From JAYOFM01 sp038117225 (GTDB lineage: Bacteria > Pseudomonadota > Alphaproteobacteria > Rhodospirillales > Casp-alpha2): a stretch of DNA of 18,549 nt. The DNA lies in NCBI GenBank assembly GCA_038117225.1, contig JAYOFM010000079.1, positions 1 through 18,549 on the forward strand, read 5' to 3'. Position numbers and translations under genes: made by a program. Of this stretch, positions 7,108 through 14,622 are shown piece by piece (the stretch's first letter is position 1; every line of letters starts with the position of its first letter). The notes under the pieces were generated by a model. That model was not told the DNA's origin. It did no database searches and worked only from the letters and a program-made list of their open reading frames with translations.

Positions 7108-7797
7108 ATGAGCCCGCCAGAGCTAGTTATTGCACCGATCGAGGCAAATTTCAGCCTCAAGGACAAAATATATGATTCGTTGCGCAAGGCGATCACGTCG
7201 ATGAACATCTATGCCGCCGACGCGGAATTGAAGCTCGACGAACGCCGACTGTCCGAACAGCTTGAAATCAGCCGCACTCCGGTGCGCGAAGCGCTGGCGC
7301 GGCTGGAGCAGGAAGGATTGGTCAATATCGTGCCTCGGCGCGGCGTCTTCATCGTGCGCAAGACCAAGCACGAGGTGCTCGAAATGATCACTATCTGGGC
7401 GGCGCTGGAAAGCATGGCGGCACGTCTGATCACGCAGAACGCGACGGACGATGAGATTGCCGGCTTGCGTCGCCTGTTTACCAAATTCGAGGACGGTAGT
7501 CAGACCGCCAGCATCGACGAATATTCGAACCGCAACATCGATTTCCATCAGGCAATTCTGGATCTCAGTGGCTGCAAGCTGTTGCGCCAGACGGCGGATC
7601 ATCTGTTCATTCACATGCGCGGCATCCGATCCCGCACCATTGGCGAGAAGGATCGCGCGCACCGGTCGATCATCGACCACATGCACATCATTGAGGCGCT
7701 GGAAAAGCGCGACACGGAACTGGCGGAGCGGCTGGTGCGCGAGCACACGCTGAACCTCGCCGCCCACGTCGAGGAACACGTGGACTACCTGGACTAA
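7108..7797 (+). CDS. GntR-family transcriptional regulator, FadR/FCD subfamily
   Basis: A 229-residue repressor-type protein. Residues about 14-83 are a GntR winged helix-turn-helix: KIYDSLRKAIT, then RRLSEQLEISRTPVREALARL and the wing VPRRGVFIV. Residues about 92-220 are the all-helical FCD ligand domain, with candidate metal-ligand histidines at His147 (NIDFHQAI), His191 (IIDHMHIIEAL) and His213 (VREHTLNL). FCD domains bind small organic acids, often through a metal. It sits between the transporter and the oxalate genes, with a GTATAC site 107 bp upstream and oxc 67 bp downstream. The inferred role is to control both the transporter and oxc-frc in response to oxalate or a CoA or formyl derivative; the ligand is not visible in the sequence. 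The ATG has GGATAGG upstream. Confidence 0.88.
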   Translation: MSPPELVIAPIEANFSLKDKIYDSLRKAITSMNIYAADAELKLDERRLSEQLEISRTPVREALARLEQEGLVNIVPRRGVFIVRKTKHEVLEMITIWAALESMAARLITQNATDDEIAGLRRLFTKFEDGSQTASIDEYSNRNIDFHQAILDLSGCKLLRQTADHLFIHMRGIRSRTIGEKDRAHRSIIDHMHIIEALEKRDTELAERLVREHTLNLAAHVEEHVDYLD

Positions 7798-7864
7798 CGA
7801 ACAACGAAGACGCCCGCCCCGGAAAAGGCCGGCTGTCGACATGACTGTGGAAGGAAGACCCACC

Positions 7865-9607
7865 ATGCCCGATACGGCAACAGCGACTTCGGACGCGGTC
7901 GATGCGCCCGACGTCGGTACGCTGACCGACGGTTTTCATCTCATCATCGATGCACTGAAACTCAACGGTATTGAGAACATCTATAACGTTCCCGGTATCC
8001 CGATCACCGACTTGGGCCGCTATATGCAGGCCGCCGGCCTGCGAGTCATTTCGTTCCGCCACGAGCAGCACGCCGGCTACGCCGCGGCGATCGCCGGATT
8101 CCTGACCAAGAAGCCCGGCATCTGCATGACCGTGTCGGCGCCCGGTTTCCTCAACGGTTTGACCGCGTTGGCCAACGCCACCACCAACTGCTTTCCGATG
8201 ATTTTGATTTCGGGCTCGTCCGAGCGTGAAATCGTTGATTTGCAGCAGGGCGATTATGAAGAGATGGACCAGCTGGCCATCGCCAAGCCGCTATGCAAGG
8301 CCGCCTATCGCGTTCTGCATGCGGAGGACATCGGCATCGGCATCGCGCGGGCCATCCGCGCCGCCGTGTCAGGCCGGCCGGGCGGAGTCTATCTTGACCT
8401 GCCGGCTAAGCTTCTCGGCCAGGTTATGGACGCGAGGGCGGGCGCCGCCTCGCTGGTCAAGGTCATCGATGCCGCGCCGCGCCAACTCCCCGCACCCGAC
8501 GCGGTCGCGCGCGCGCTTGACGTGCTTAAGAGCGCCAAGCGCCCGTTGATCATTCTCGGCAAGGGCGCCGCCTACGCGCAGGCCGATGAGGAAATCAAGG
8601 CGCTGGTCGAGAAAAGCCGTATCCCCTACATGCCCATGAGCATGGCCAAGGGATTGTTGCCGGATACCCACCCGCTATCGGCCGGCCCGGCGCGCTCGCT
8701 TGCGCTCAAGGACGCCGATGTGGTGATGATGATCGGCGCGCGCCTTAACTGGTTATTGTCGCATGGAAAGGGAACGGCTTGGGGCGACGCGCCGAAGAAG
8801 TTCGTGCAGATCGACATTGAGCCCAAGGAAATGGATAGCAACGTGGAAATCGCCGCACCCCTGGTCGGCGATATCGGCTCATGTGTTCAGGCCCTTTTGG
8901 ACGGCATGGGCGATACCTGGACCGCGCCGCCGACGGCTTGGACGGACACCATCAACGCCAAGAAGCAGGCCAACCTGGAACGCATGGCGCCGCGGCTGCA
9001 AAACAACAACGTGCCGATGGATTTTCATGGCGCGCTCGGGGCGTTGCGCACGATCATCAAGGAGCGCCCTGATACCATCCTCGTCAACGAAGGCGCCAAC
9101 ACACTCGATTTCGCCCGCAGCATCATCGACATGTACCAGCCGCGTAAACGCCTCGACGTCGGCACCTGGGGTGTCATGGGCATTGGCATGGGCCAGGCCA
9201 TCGGTGCCGCGGTGGAAACGGGTAAACCCGTGCTCGCCATCGAAGGGGATAGTGCCTTCGGGTTTTCCGGCATGGAGGTTGAAACCATCTGCCGCTACAA
9301 CCTGCCGATCTGCATCGTCGTCTTTAACAACAACGGTATCTATCGGGGCACCGACGTTAATCCGACAGGCGGGACGGACGTGGCGACGACCGTGTTCGTC
9401 AAGGATGCCCGCTATGACAAGATGATGGAGGCCTTCGGCGGCGCCGGCTACTACGTGACCTCGCCGGATGAATTGAGCCGTGCCGTCAACGAGGCGATGG
9501 ATTCTGGCCGGCCGGCCCTGGTCAACGCCGTCATTGATGAAAATGCCGGCACCGAAAGCGGCCGCATCGGCAACCTCAACCCGCAAAGCGTGGTGTCCAA
9601 GAAGTAA
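7865..9607 (+). CDS. oxc: oxalyl-CoA decarboxylase
   Basis: A 580-residue thiamin-diphosphate enzyme that decarboxylates oxalyl-CoA to formyl-CoA in oxalate breakdown. It aligns, from memory, along its whole length with Oxalobacter formigenes Oxc and E. coli YfdU: TDGFHLIIDALK at about 21, the ThDP-activating Glu67 (FRHEQHAGYAA), SAPGFLNGLTALANATTN, the active-site Tyr131-Glu132 (QQGDYEEMDQ), the ThDP Mg site EGDSAFGFSGME through to NNNGIYRG, and the C-terminal ESGRI carrying the active-site Ser. I prefer the ATG at 7865, with GGAAGGAAG just upstream, over the in-frame ATG at 7841. Oddities: a loop near residues 40-45 reads YNVPGIPIT where both characterised enzymes have YGVVGIP. frc follows 56 bp later. 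Cytoplasmic. The assignment is secure against acetolactate synthase because of the Oxc-specific motifs. Confidence 0.95.
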   Translation: MPDTATATSDAVDAPDVGTLTDGFHLIIDALKLNGIENIYNVPGIPITDLGRYMQAAGLRVISFRHEQHAGYAAAIAGFLTKKPGICMTVSAPGFLNGLTALANATTNCFPMILISGSSEREIVDLQQGDYEEMDQLAIAKPLCKAAYRVLHAEDIGIGIARAIRAAVSGRPGGVYLDLPAKLLGQVMDARAGAASLVKVIDAAPRQLPAPDAVARALDVLKSAKRPLIILGKGAAYAQADEEIKALVEKSRIPYMPMSMAKGLLPDTHPLSAGPARSLALKDADVVMMIGARLNWLLSHGKGTAWGDAPKKFVQIDIEPKEMDSNVEIAAPLVGDIGSCVQALLDGMGDTWTAPPTAWTDTINAKKQANLERMAPRLQNNNVPMDFHGALGALRTIIKERPDTILVNEGANTLDFARSIIDMYQPRKRLDVGTWGVMGIGMGQAIGAAVETGKPVLAIEGDSAFGFSGMEVETICRYNLPICIVVFNNNGIYRGTDVNPTGGTDVATTVFVKDARYDKMMEAFGGAGYYVTSPDELSRAVNEAMDSGRPALVNAVIDENAGTESGRIGNLNPQSVVSKK

Positions 9608-9663
9608 CCAATTAATCCGTTCGAAAAGCCCTTCGATGGGTGTGACCTAGGAGAACACAGTTA

Positions 9664-10914
9664 ATGACCAAGGCACTTGAGGGGGTCCGCATCCTCGACA
9701 TGACCCATGTGCAATCCGGCCCGACCTGCACGCAACTGCTGGCTTGGTTCGGCGCCGATGTCATCAAGGTCGAACGCCCCGGCGTCGGCGATGCGACGCG
9801 CGGGCAATTGCGCGACATCCCGGACGTGGACAGCCTGTATTTCACCATGCTGAACCACAACAAGCGTTCGATCACGCTGAACCCGAAAAGCGAGACCGGT
9901 AAGAAAATATTCGCCGACTTCATCAAGACGTGTGATGTCATGGTCGAGAATTTCGCGCCGGGGGCCATCGATCGCATGGGTTTCCCGTGGGAGAAGATTC
10001 AGGAAATCAACCCGCGAATGATTTATGCCTCGGTCAAGGGGTTCGGTCCGGGTCCTTATGCCGACTGCAAGGTCTACGAGAATGTTGCTCAGTGCGCCGG
10101 CGGATCAGCCTCGACTACTGGCATGCTCGGCGAGGTTCCGATGGTGACGGGCGCGCAGATCGGCGATTCCGGTACCGGCCTGCACCTGGCCTTCGGTATC
10201 GTCACGGCGCTTTATCACCGTGAACAATCGGGCCGTGGCCAGCGGGTGGAATGCGCCATGCAGGACGGCGTGTTGAATCTCTGCCGGGTCAAGCTGCGCG
10301 ATCAGCAGCGATTGCAACACGGGCCGTTGGAAGAGTATTCGCAATTCGGCGAGGGCATACCGTTCGGCGACGCGGTGCCCCGGGCGGGCAACGATTCCGG
10401 CGGCGGACAGCCGGGGCGAATTCTGAAGTGCAAGGGCTGGGAAACCGATCCCGACGCCTACACCTATTTCATTACCCAAGCAGCGGTCTGGAAGAATGTT
10501 TGTGACGTCATCGGCAAACCCGAATGGAAGGAAGATCCCGATTTCGCGACGCCGGCGGCGCGGCTGCCGCGCCTCAATCAGGTGTTCGGCGCCATCGAGG
10601 ACTGGACCGTGACCAAGACCAAGTTCGAGGTCATGGAAATTTGCAACCCACTGAACATTCCCGTCGGTCCGATCCTGTCGATGAAGGAAATCGCCGAGGA
10701 ACCGAGCCTTCGCGAGACGGGAACAATCGTCGAGGTCGACCATCCGGAACGCGGTAAGTATCTGACCGTCGGAAATCCGGTAAAGTTGTCGGATTCGCCA
10801 TCGGACGTCGTTCGATCGCCGCTGCTGGGCGAACACACGGAAGAGGTTCTGGCGGAGGTTCTTGGGTTGTCACCGGAAGAAATCGCCGTCGCCCGCGAAC
10901 AAGGTGCTATTTAG
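9664..10914 (+). CDS. frc: formyl-CoA:oxalate CoA-transferase
   Basis: A 416-residue class III (CaiB/BaiF) CoA-transferase that moves CoA from formyl-CoA to oxalate, giving formate and oxalyl-CoA for Oxc. Family hallmarks: Gln17 (THVQSGPTCTQ), the catalytic Asp168 (GAQIGDSGTG, equivalent to Asp169 of O. formigenes Frc), VKLRDQQRL, the mobile glycine loop (DSGGGQPG, where Frc has GGGGQPG) and LKCKGWETDPDAY. Position 48 is Gln (TRGQLRD), as in E. coli YfdW, and not the Trp of the Oxalobacter enzyme. The start has AGGAGAA upstream. Interlocking neighbours are oxc before and the formyltransferase-like gene 31 bp after. Related CaiB enzymes use other acids, but oxalate-specific features and oxc linkage make this call firm. 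Cytoplasmic. Confidence 0.94.
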   Translation: MTKALEGVRILDMTHVQSGPTCTQLLAWFGADVIKVERPGVGDATRGQLRDIPDVDSLYFTMLNHNKRSITLNPKSETGKKIFADFIKTCDVMVENFAPGAIDRMGFPWEKIQEINPRMIYASVKGFGPGPYADCKVYENVAQCAGGSASTTGMLGEVPMVTGAQIGDSGTGLHLAFGIVTALYHREQSGRGQRVECAMQDGVLNLCRVKLRDQQRLQHGPLEEYSQFGEGIPFGDAVPRAGNDSGGGQPGRILKCKGWETDPDAYTYFITQAAVWKNVCDVIGKPEWKEDPDFATPAARLPRLNQVFGAIEDWTVTKTKFEVMEICNPLNIPVGPILSMKEIAEEPSLRETGTIVEVDHPERGKYLTVGNPVKLSDSPSDVVRSPLLGEHTEEVLAEVLGLSPEEIAVAREQGAI

Positions 10915-10945
10915 GCGCCCCCATAAACGGATTGAGGAAACGACC

Positions 10946-11866
10946 ATGCGCATCATCGTCAACGGCCAACAGGCGTTCGGTAAAGCCTGTCTGGAGGCGA
11001 TCCTTGAGAAAGGCGAGGACGAGGTCGTCGCAGTCTACACGGCCCCGGATAAGGAAGGCCGGCCTGTCGATCCGATGAAGGAAGCGGCGCTTGAGCATGG
11101 TCTCAATCTGATACAGCCGCCCAATTACAAGGACGCGGACGTCCTGGACGAAATGCGCGCCCTCGACGCCGACCTAATGGTCATGTGCTTCATGATCATC
11201 TTCGTGCCCGAGGAAGCGCGTGATATCCCCAAACACGGGTCCATCTGTTTCCATCCGTCTCTGCTGCCAAAGCATCGGGGACCCAGTTCCATCAATTGGC
11301 CGATTATCTGGGGCGCCACGAAGACCGGTCTCAGCATCTTCTGGCCGGATGATGGTTTGGATGAAGGCGAAATTCTGCTGCAGAAGGAAGTTGATGTCGG
11401 GCCAAACGACACGCTTGGCACAATTTATTTCGATAAAATATTTCCGCTCGGCGTTGCCGCGGTGCTGGAGGCCATTGATCTGGTGCGTGCCGGCGACCCG
11501 CCCCGCATCGAACAGGACGAAAGCAAAGCCACCTACGAAAGTTGGTGCAAGAAGGCCGACGCCCGCATCGATTGGTCGAAGCCGATGGATGAGGTCTACA
11601 ACCTGATCCGTGGTACTAACCCGCAGCCGGGCGCCTGGACCACCCGTGACGGCGCCGAAATCAAGATTTTCGATTCGGCCCAGGCGGCGGATGCCAGCGG
11701 GGCACCGGGCGAGGTTGTCGCGGTCAACGATGACGGGTTTGTCGTCGCTTGTGGTTCGGGCGGTATCCTGGTCAAACGGGTGCGCCCACCTGAAGAGAAG
11801 AAGATTGCCGCCACCGAGTATGCTCAGGTCTCGGGCCTGGCCAACGGTGTCGTATTGGGAGGATAA
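10946..11866 (+). CDS. stand-alone formyl-THF hydrolase/formyltransferase-like protein (ALDH1L N-domain type)
   Basis: A 306-residue protein of the Fmt fold. It most resembles the N-terminal hydrolase domain of 10-formyltetrahydrofolate dehydrogenase (ALDH1L), here without the aldehyde dehydrogenase part: PKHGSICFHPSLLPKHRG at 95-112, INWPIIWG, SIFWPDDGLDEGEILLQKE and the later IRGTNPQPGAW. The catalytic pair is His103 and Asp139, spaced as in ALDH1L (106/142). The Asn of true methionyl-tRNA formyltransferases is replaced by Cys101 (Ile in mammalian ALDH1L as I recall), so tRNA formylation is unlikely. A C-terminal Fmt-like barrel follows from about 205. The start at 10946 has GAGGAAA upstream; the longer frame from 10862 overlaps frc. 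Between frc and fhs, it may transfer or hydrolyse formyl groups on folate, or conceivably take formyl from formyl-CoA. The reaction is not known. Confidence 0.75.
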   Translation: MRIIVNGQQAFGKACLEAILEKGEDEVVAVYTAPDKEGRPVDPMKEAALEHGLNLIQPPNYKDADVLDEMRALDADLMVMCFMIIFVPEEARDIPKHGSICFHPSLLPKHRGPSSINWPIIWGATKTGLSIFWPDDGLDEGEILLQKEVDVGPNDTLGTIYFDKIFPLGVAAVLEAIDLVRAGDPPRIEQDESKATYESWCKKADARIDWSKPMDEVYNLIRGTNPQPGAWTTRDGAEIKIFDSAQAADASGAPGEVVAVNDDGFVVACGSGGILVKRVRPPEEKKIAATEYAQVSGLANGVVLGG

Positions 11867-11972
11867 CCCGGCGCATGCGGCCATGTGGCCGGCGCGGGTG
11901 GGCCTAGCATGCCCTCCAGCGTAGAGATGCCTGCCGACAGGATTCAAACTTTAGACGAGTGAGGGAAATACC

Positions 11973-13646
11973 ATGCCGAAGTCTGATATCGAAATCGCCC
12001 GCGAAGCTACCATGAAGCCGATCAGTGAAATCGGTGAGCGGATCGGCATCCCGGCCGAGGCGCTGCTGCATTTTGGCCCGACCAAGGCCAAGATTTCCTA
12101 TGACTTCATCAAGGGGCTGAGCCGCAAGCGCGACGGCAAGTTGATTCTGGTGACGGCGATTACCCCGACACCGGCGGGCGAAGGCAAGACGACGACCTCG
12201 GTCGGCCTCAACGACGGCCTTAACCGGATCGGCAAGAATGCCGTCGTCTGCCTGCGCGAACCGTCGCTGGGTCCGTGTTTCGGCATGAAGGGTGGCGCCG
12301 CCGGTGGTGGCTATGCCCAGGTGGTGCCGATGGAGGACATCAATCTTCACTTTACCGGCGACTTCCACGCCATCGGTGTCGCCCATAATCTGCTGTCGGC
12401 ATTGATCGACAATCACATCTACTGGGGCAACAAGCTGAAGATCGATGCGCGGCGCATCGGCTGGAAGCGAGTGGTCGACATGAACGACCGCGCGCTACGC
12501 CAGATCACCTGCAACCTGGGTGGCGTCGGTAACGGTTTTCCGCGCCAGGATGGCTACGATATCGTCGTCGCGTCCGAGATCATGGCCATCTTCTGTCTGG
12601 CCACCGATCTTGAAGACCTGACCAAGCGGATCGGCAACATCGTCGTCGCCTTCACCCGCGAGCGCAAACCGATCCTGGCCAAGCAGCTCAAGGCGGCTGG
12701 ACCGATGGCGGTGCTGCTCAAGGACGCACTGATGCCCAATCTGGTACAGACGCTGGAAAATAATCCCGCCTTCATCCACGGCGGTCCGTTCGCCAATATC
12801 GCGCATGGCTGCAATTCCGTGATTGCGACCAAGACGGCGTTGAAACTGGCCGATTACGTGGTCACCGAAGCCGGCTTCGGCGCCGATTTGGGCGCGGAAA
12901 AATTCTTCGATATCAAGTGCCGCAAGGCCGGCCTGAAACCCGCCGCCGCTGTCATCGTCGCCACGGTGCGCGCGCTGAAGATGCATGGTGGTGTCGGCAA
13001 GGAAGATCTGAGCAAGGAAAACGTCGCCGCGGTCAAGGCCGGCAGCGCCAATCTGATCCGCCACATCAAGAACGTCAAAAGTTTCGGCGTGCCGGTGGTG
13101 GTCGCCATCAACGGCTTCATTACCGACACCAAGAAGGAAATGGCGGCCATTCAGGCGGCGGCCAAGACGGCCGGTGTCAAGGCAGTGGTCTGTTCGCACT
13201 GGGCCAATGGCTCGAAGGGGACAGAGGAACTGGCCCAAGAGGTGGTTAAGCTGGCGGATTCAGGCAAGGCCAAGTTCAAGCCGCTTTACCCGGACGGCAT
13301 GTCGCTGGAAAACAAGGTTCGCACCGTCGCCCAGAAAATTTACGGGGCCAAGGACATCACCTTCGACGCCACGGTGGCGCACCAGTTCGCGGATCTGGAA
13401 GCTGGCGGTTATGGCAAGTTTCCGGTCTGCATGGCCAAGACCCAGTACAGCTTCTCCACCGACCCGACATCGAAGGGGGCGCCAACCGGACACACCGTGC
13501 CAGTGCGCGAACTGCGCTTGTCGGCCGGAGCGGAATTCGTCGTCGTGGTAACCGGCGAAATCATGACCATGCCGGGCCTGCCCCGCGTGCCGGCGGCGGA
13601 CAGCATCTATCTCAACAAGAAGGGCGAGATCGAAGGCCTGTTCTGA
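11973..13646 (+). CDS. fhs: formate-tetrahydrofolate ligase
   Basis: A 557-residue ATP-dependent ligase joining formate to tetrahydrofolate to give 10-formyl-THF. The P-loop TPTPAGEGKTTTSVGL covers about residues 65-79, followed by REPSLGPCFGMKGGAAGGG, the segment from EDINLHFTGDFHAIG to AHNLLSALIDN, and the C-terminal TGEIMTMPGLPRVPAA. Length matches the family (about 555). GAGTGAGGGA precedes the ATG. The gap from the previous gene is 106 bp and holds a small GGCCATGTGGCC dyad (11879-11890) without a T run, so read-through is expected. In this context it captures the formate released by Frc into the folate C1 pool, linking oxalate breakdown to assimilation. folD and the serine-cycle genes are not in the window. 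Confidence 0.95.
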   Translation: MPKSDIEIAREATMKPISEIGERIGIPAEALLHFGPTKAKISYDFIKGLSRKRDGKLILVTAITPTPAGEGKTTTSVGLNDGLNRIGKNAVVCLREPSLGPCFGMKGGAAGGGYAQVVPMEDINLHFTGDFHAIGVAHNLLSALIDNHIYWGNKLKIDARRIGWKRVVDMNDRALRQITCNLGGVGNGFPRQDGYDIVVASEIMAIFCLATDLEDLTKRIGNIVVAFTRERKPILAKQLKAAGPMAVLLKDALMPNLVQTLENNPAFIHGGPFANIAHGCNSVIATKTALKLADYVVTEAGFGADLGAEKFFDIKCRKAGLKPAAAVIVATVRALKMHGGVGKEDLSKENVAAVKAGSANLIRHIKNVKSFGVPVVVAINGFITDTKKEMAAIQAAAKTAGVKAVVCSHWANGSKGTEELAQEVVKLADSGKAKFKPLYPDGMSLENKVRTVAQKIYGAKDITFDATVAHQFADLEAGGYGKFPVCMAKTQYSFSTDPTSKGAPTGHTVPVRELRLSAGAEFVVVVTGEIMTMPGLPRVPAADSIYLNKKGEIEGLF

Positions 13647-13697
13647 TCTTATTCTGATCGGAGGCCTCGCGGTCCCGCCCGCCATCGGGAGAGCGGC

Positions 13698-14561
13698 ATG
13701 ACCATTCGCACCATTCTGGTACCCGTGCGTGGCGACGGTAAAGGCGAAGGCGTGCTCGATCACGCCATCGCGCTGGGGCGGCGCTTCGCGGCGCATCTCG
13801 ACATCATCCATTGCCGGGCGCGCCCCGAGGACATGTTGCCCTATGGCTCGCTGATGCTGCCGGGCCTGCGCGAAAGCATCATCGAATCGGCCACCTCGGC
13901 GGCCGAGGCCGAGGAAACAAAATTGCATGAATTGTTCGCGGCCTATTGCGTCGATCATGACCTGGCGACCGTCGATCATCCGCCGGGCCCGGAGGGCAAG
14001 CTTTCCGTATCCTGGCGCGAGGAAACAGGAAAGATGGCGGCGCTCGTCGGCGTGCGCGGGCGGCTCGCGGACGTGATCGCCGTGCCGCAGCCGGACCAGG
14101 AGAACAACATCGGCACCAATACACTGGAAGCGGCGTTATTGGAAACCGGCCGCATGGTGATGATGTGTCCGCCGCTGCCGGCGACCACCGTCGGCAACGG
14201 TGTCGCCATCGCTTGGAACGGCAGCACCGAATCGTCGCGTGCCGTCATGGCGGCGCTGCCGCTGCTCATCAAGGCGGAGAAGGTGATCGTGCTGTCGGCG
14301 GCGAGTAGCGTTCAGGCGAAGCTCGGTGGCGATGATTTAGTCGAACATCTGGGTTGGCACGGTATTGCCGCCGAGGTGCGGCCGCTGGATGCGAAGGCAA
14401 CCGCCGTCGGCGAGGCCCTGCTGACCGCGGCGCGTGAAGTCGGCGCCGATTCGCTGCTGATGGGTGCTTATGGCCACAGCCGGCGTCGCGAACTGATTAT
14501 GGGCGGCGTCACCCGCCACGTCATCGAGAACGCCGAACTGCCGGTGATTATGGTGCACTAA
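13698..14561 (+). CDS. tandem-domain universal stress protein (UspA family)
   Basis: A 287-residue protein with two Usp domains. The N-terminal domain begins TIRTILVPVRGDGKGEGVLDHAI and appears to lack a full nucleotide motif. The C-terminal domain begins near residue 168 (VAIAWNGSTESSRAVMAAL) and ends with the ATP-binding signature LLMGAYGHSRRRELIMGGVTRHVI, the G-2X-G-9X-G pattern. Tandem Usps are common in alphaproteobacteria and their partners are rarely known. It lies 51 bp after fhs and 61 bp before the aminotransferase in the same orientation, so it probably shares the transcript. GGGAGAG is placed for ribosome binding. A role in stress or energy sensing is family knowledge; a link to oxalate metabolism is only positional. 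Confidence 0.85.
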   Translation: MTIRTILVPVRGDGKGEGVLDHAIALGRRFAAHLDIIHCRARPEDMLPYGSLMLPGLRESIIESATSAAEAEETKLHELFAAYCVDHDLATVDHPPGPEGKLSVSWREETGKMAALVGVRGRLADVIAVPQPDQENNIGTNTLEAALLETGRMVMMCPPLPATTVGNGVAIAWNGSTESSRAVMAALPLLIKAEKVIVLSAASSVQAKLGGDDLVEHLGWHGIAAEVRPLDAKATAVGEALLTAAREVGADSLLMGAYGHSRRRELIMGGVTRHVIENAELPVIMVH

Positions 14562-14622
14562 TCTGCCGTTGCCGTGGCCGATGATCGGGGACTAGGCTAC
14601 GTGGCCTGATCGGAGAACCGCA

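Noticed and set aside
7841..7864. Upstream ATG as the oxc start
   Set aside because: It would bury the strong GGAAGGAAG ribosome binding site inside the coding sequence and adds eight residues without family match; 7865 is preferred.
7865..9607. Acetolactate synthase (ilvB) for the ThDP enzyme
   Set aside because: Oxc-specific segments such as GFHLIIDALK, QQGDYEEMDQ and the ESGRI tail match oxalyl-CoA decarboxylase, and frc is adjacent.
10946..11866. Housekeeping methionyl-tRNA formyltransferase (fmt)
   Set aside because: The catalytic Asn is replaced by Cys, key segments match the ALDH1L hydrolase domain, and def is not a neighbour.
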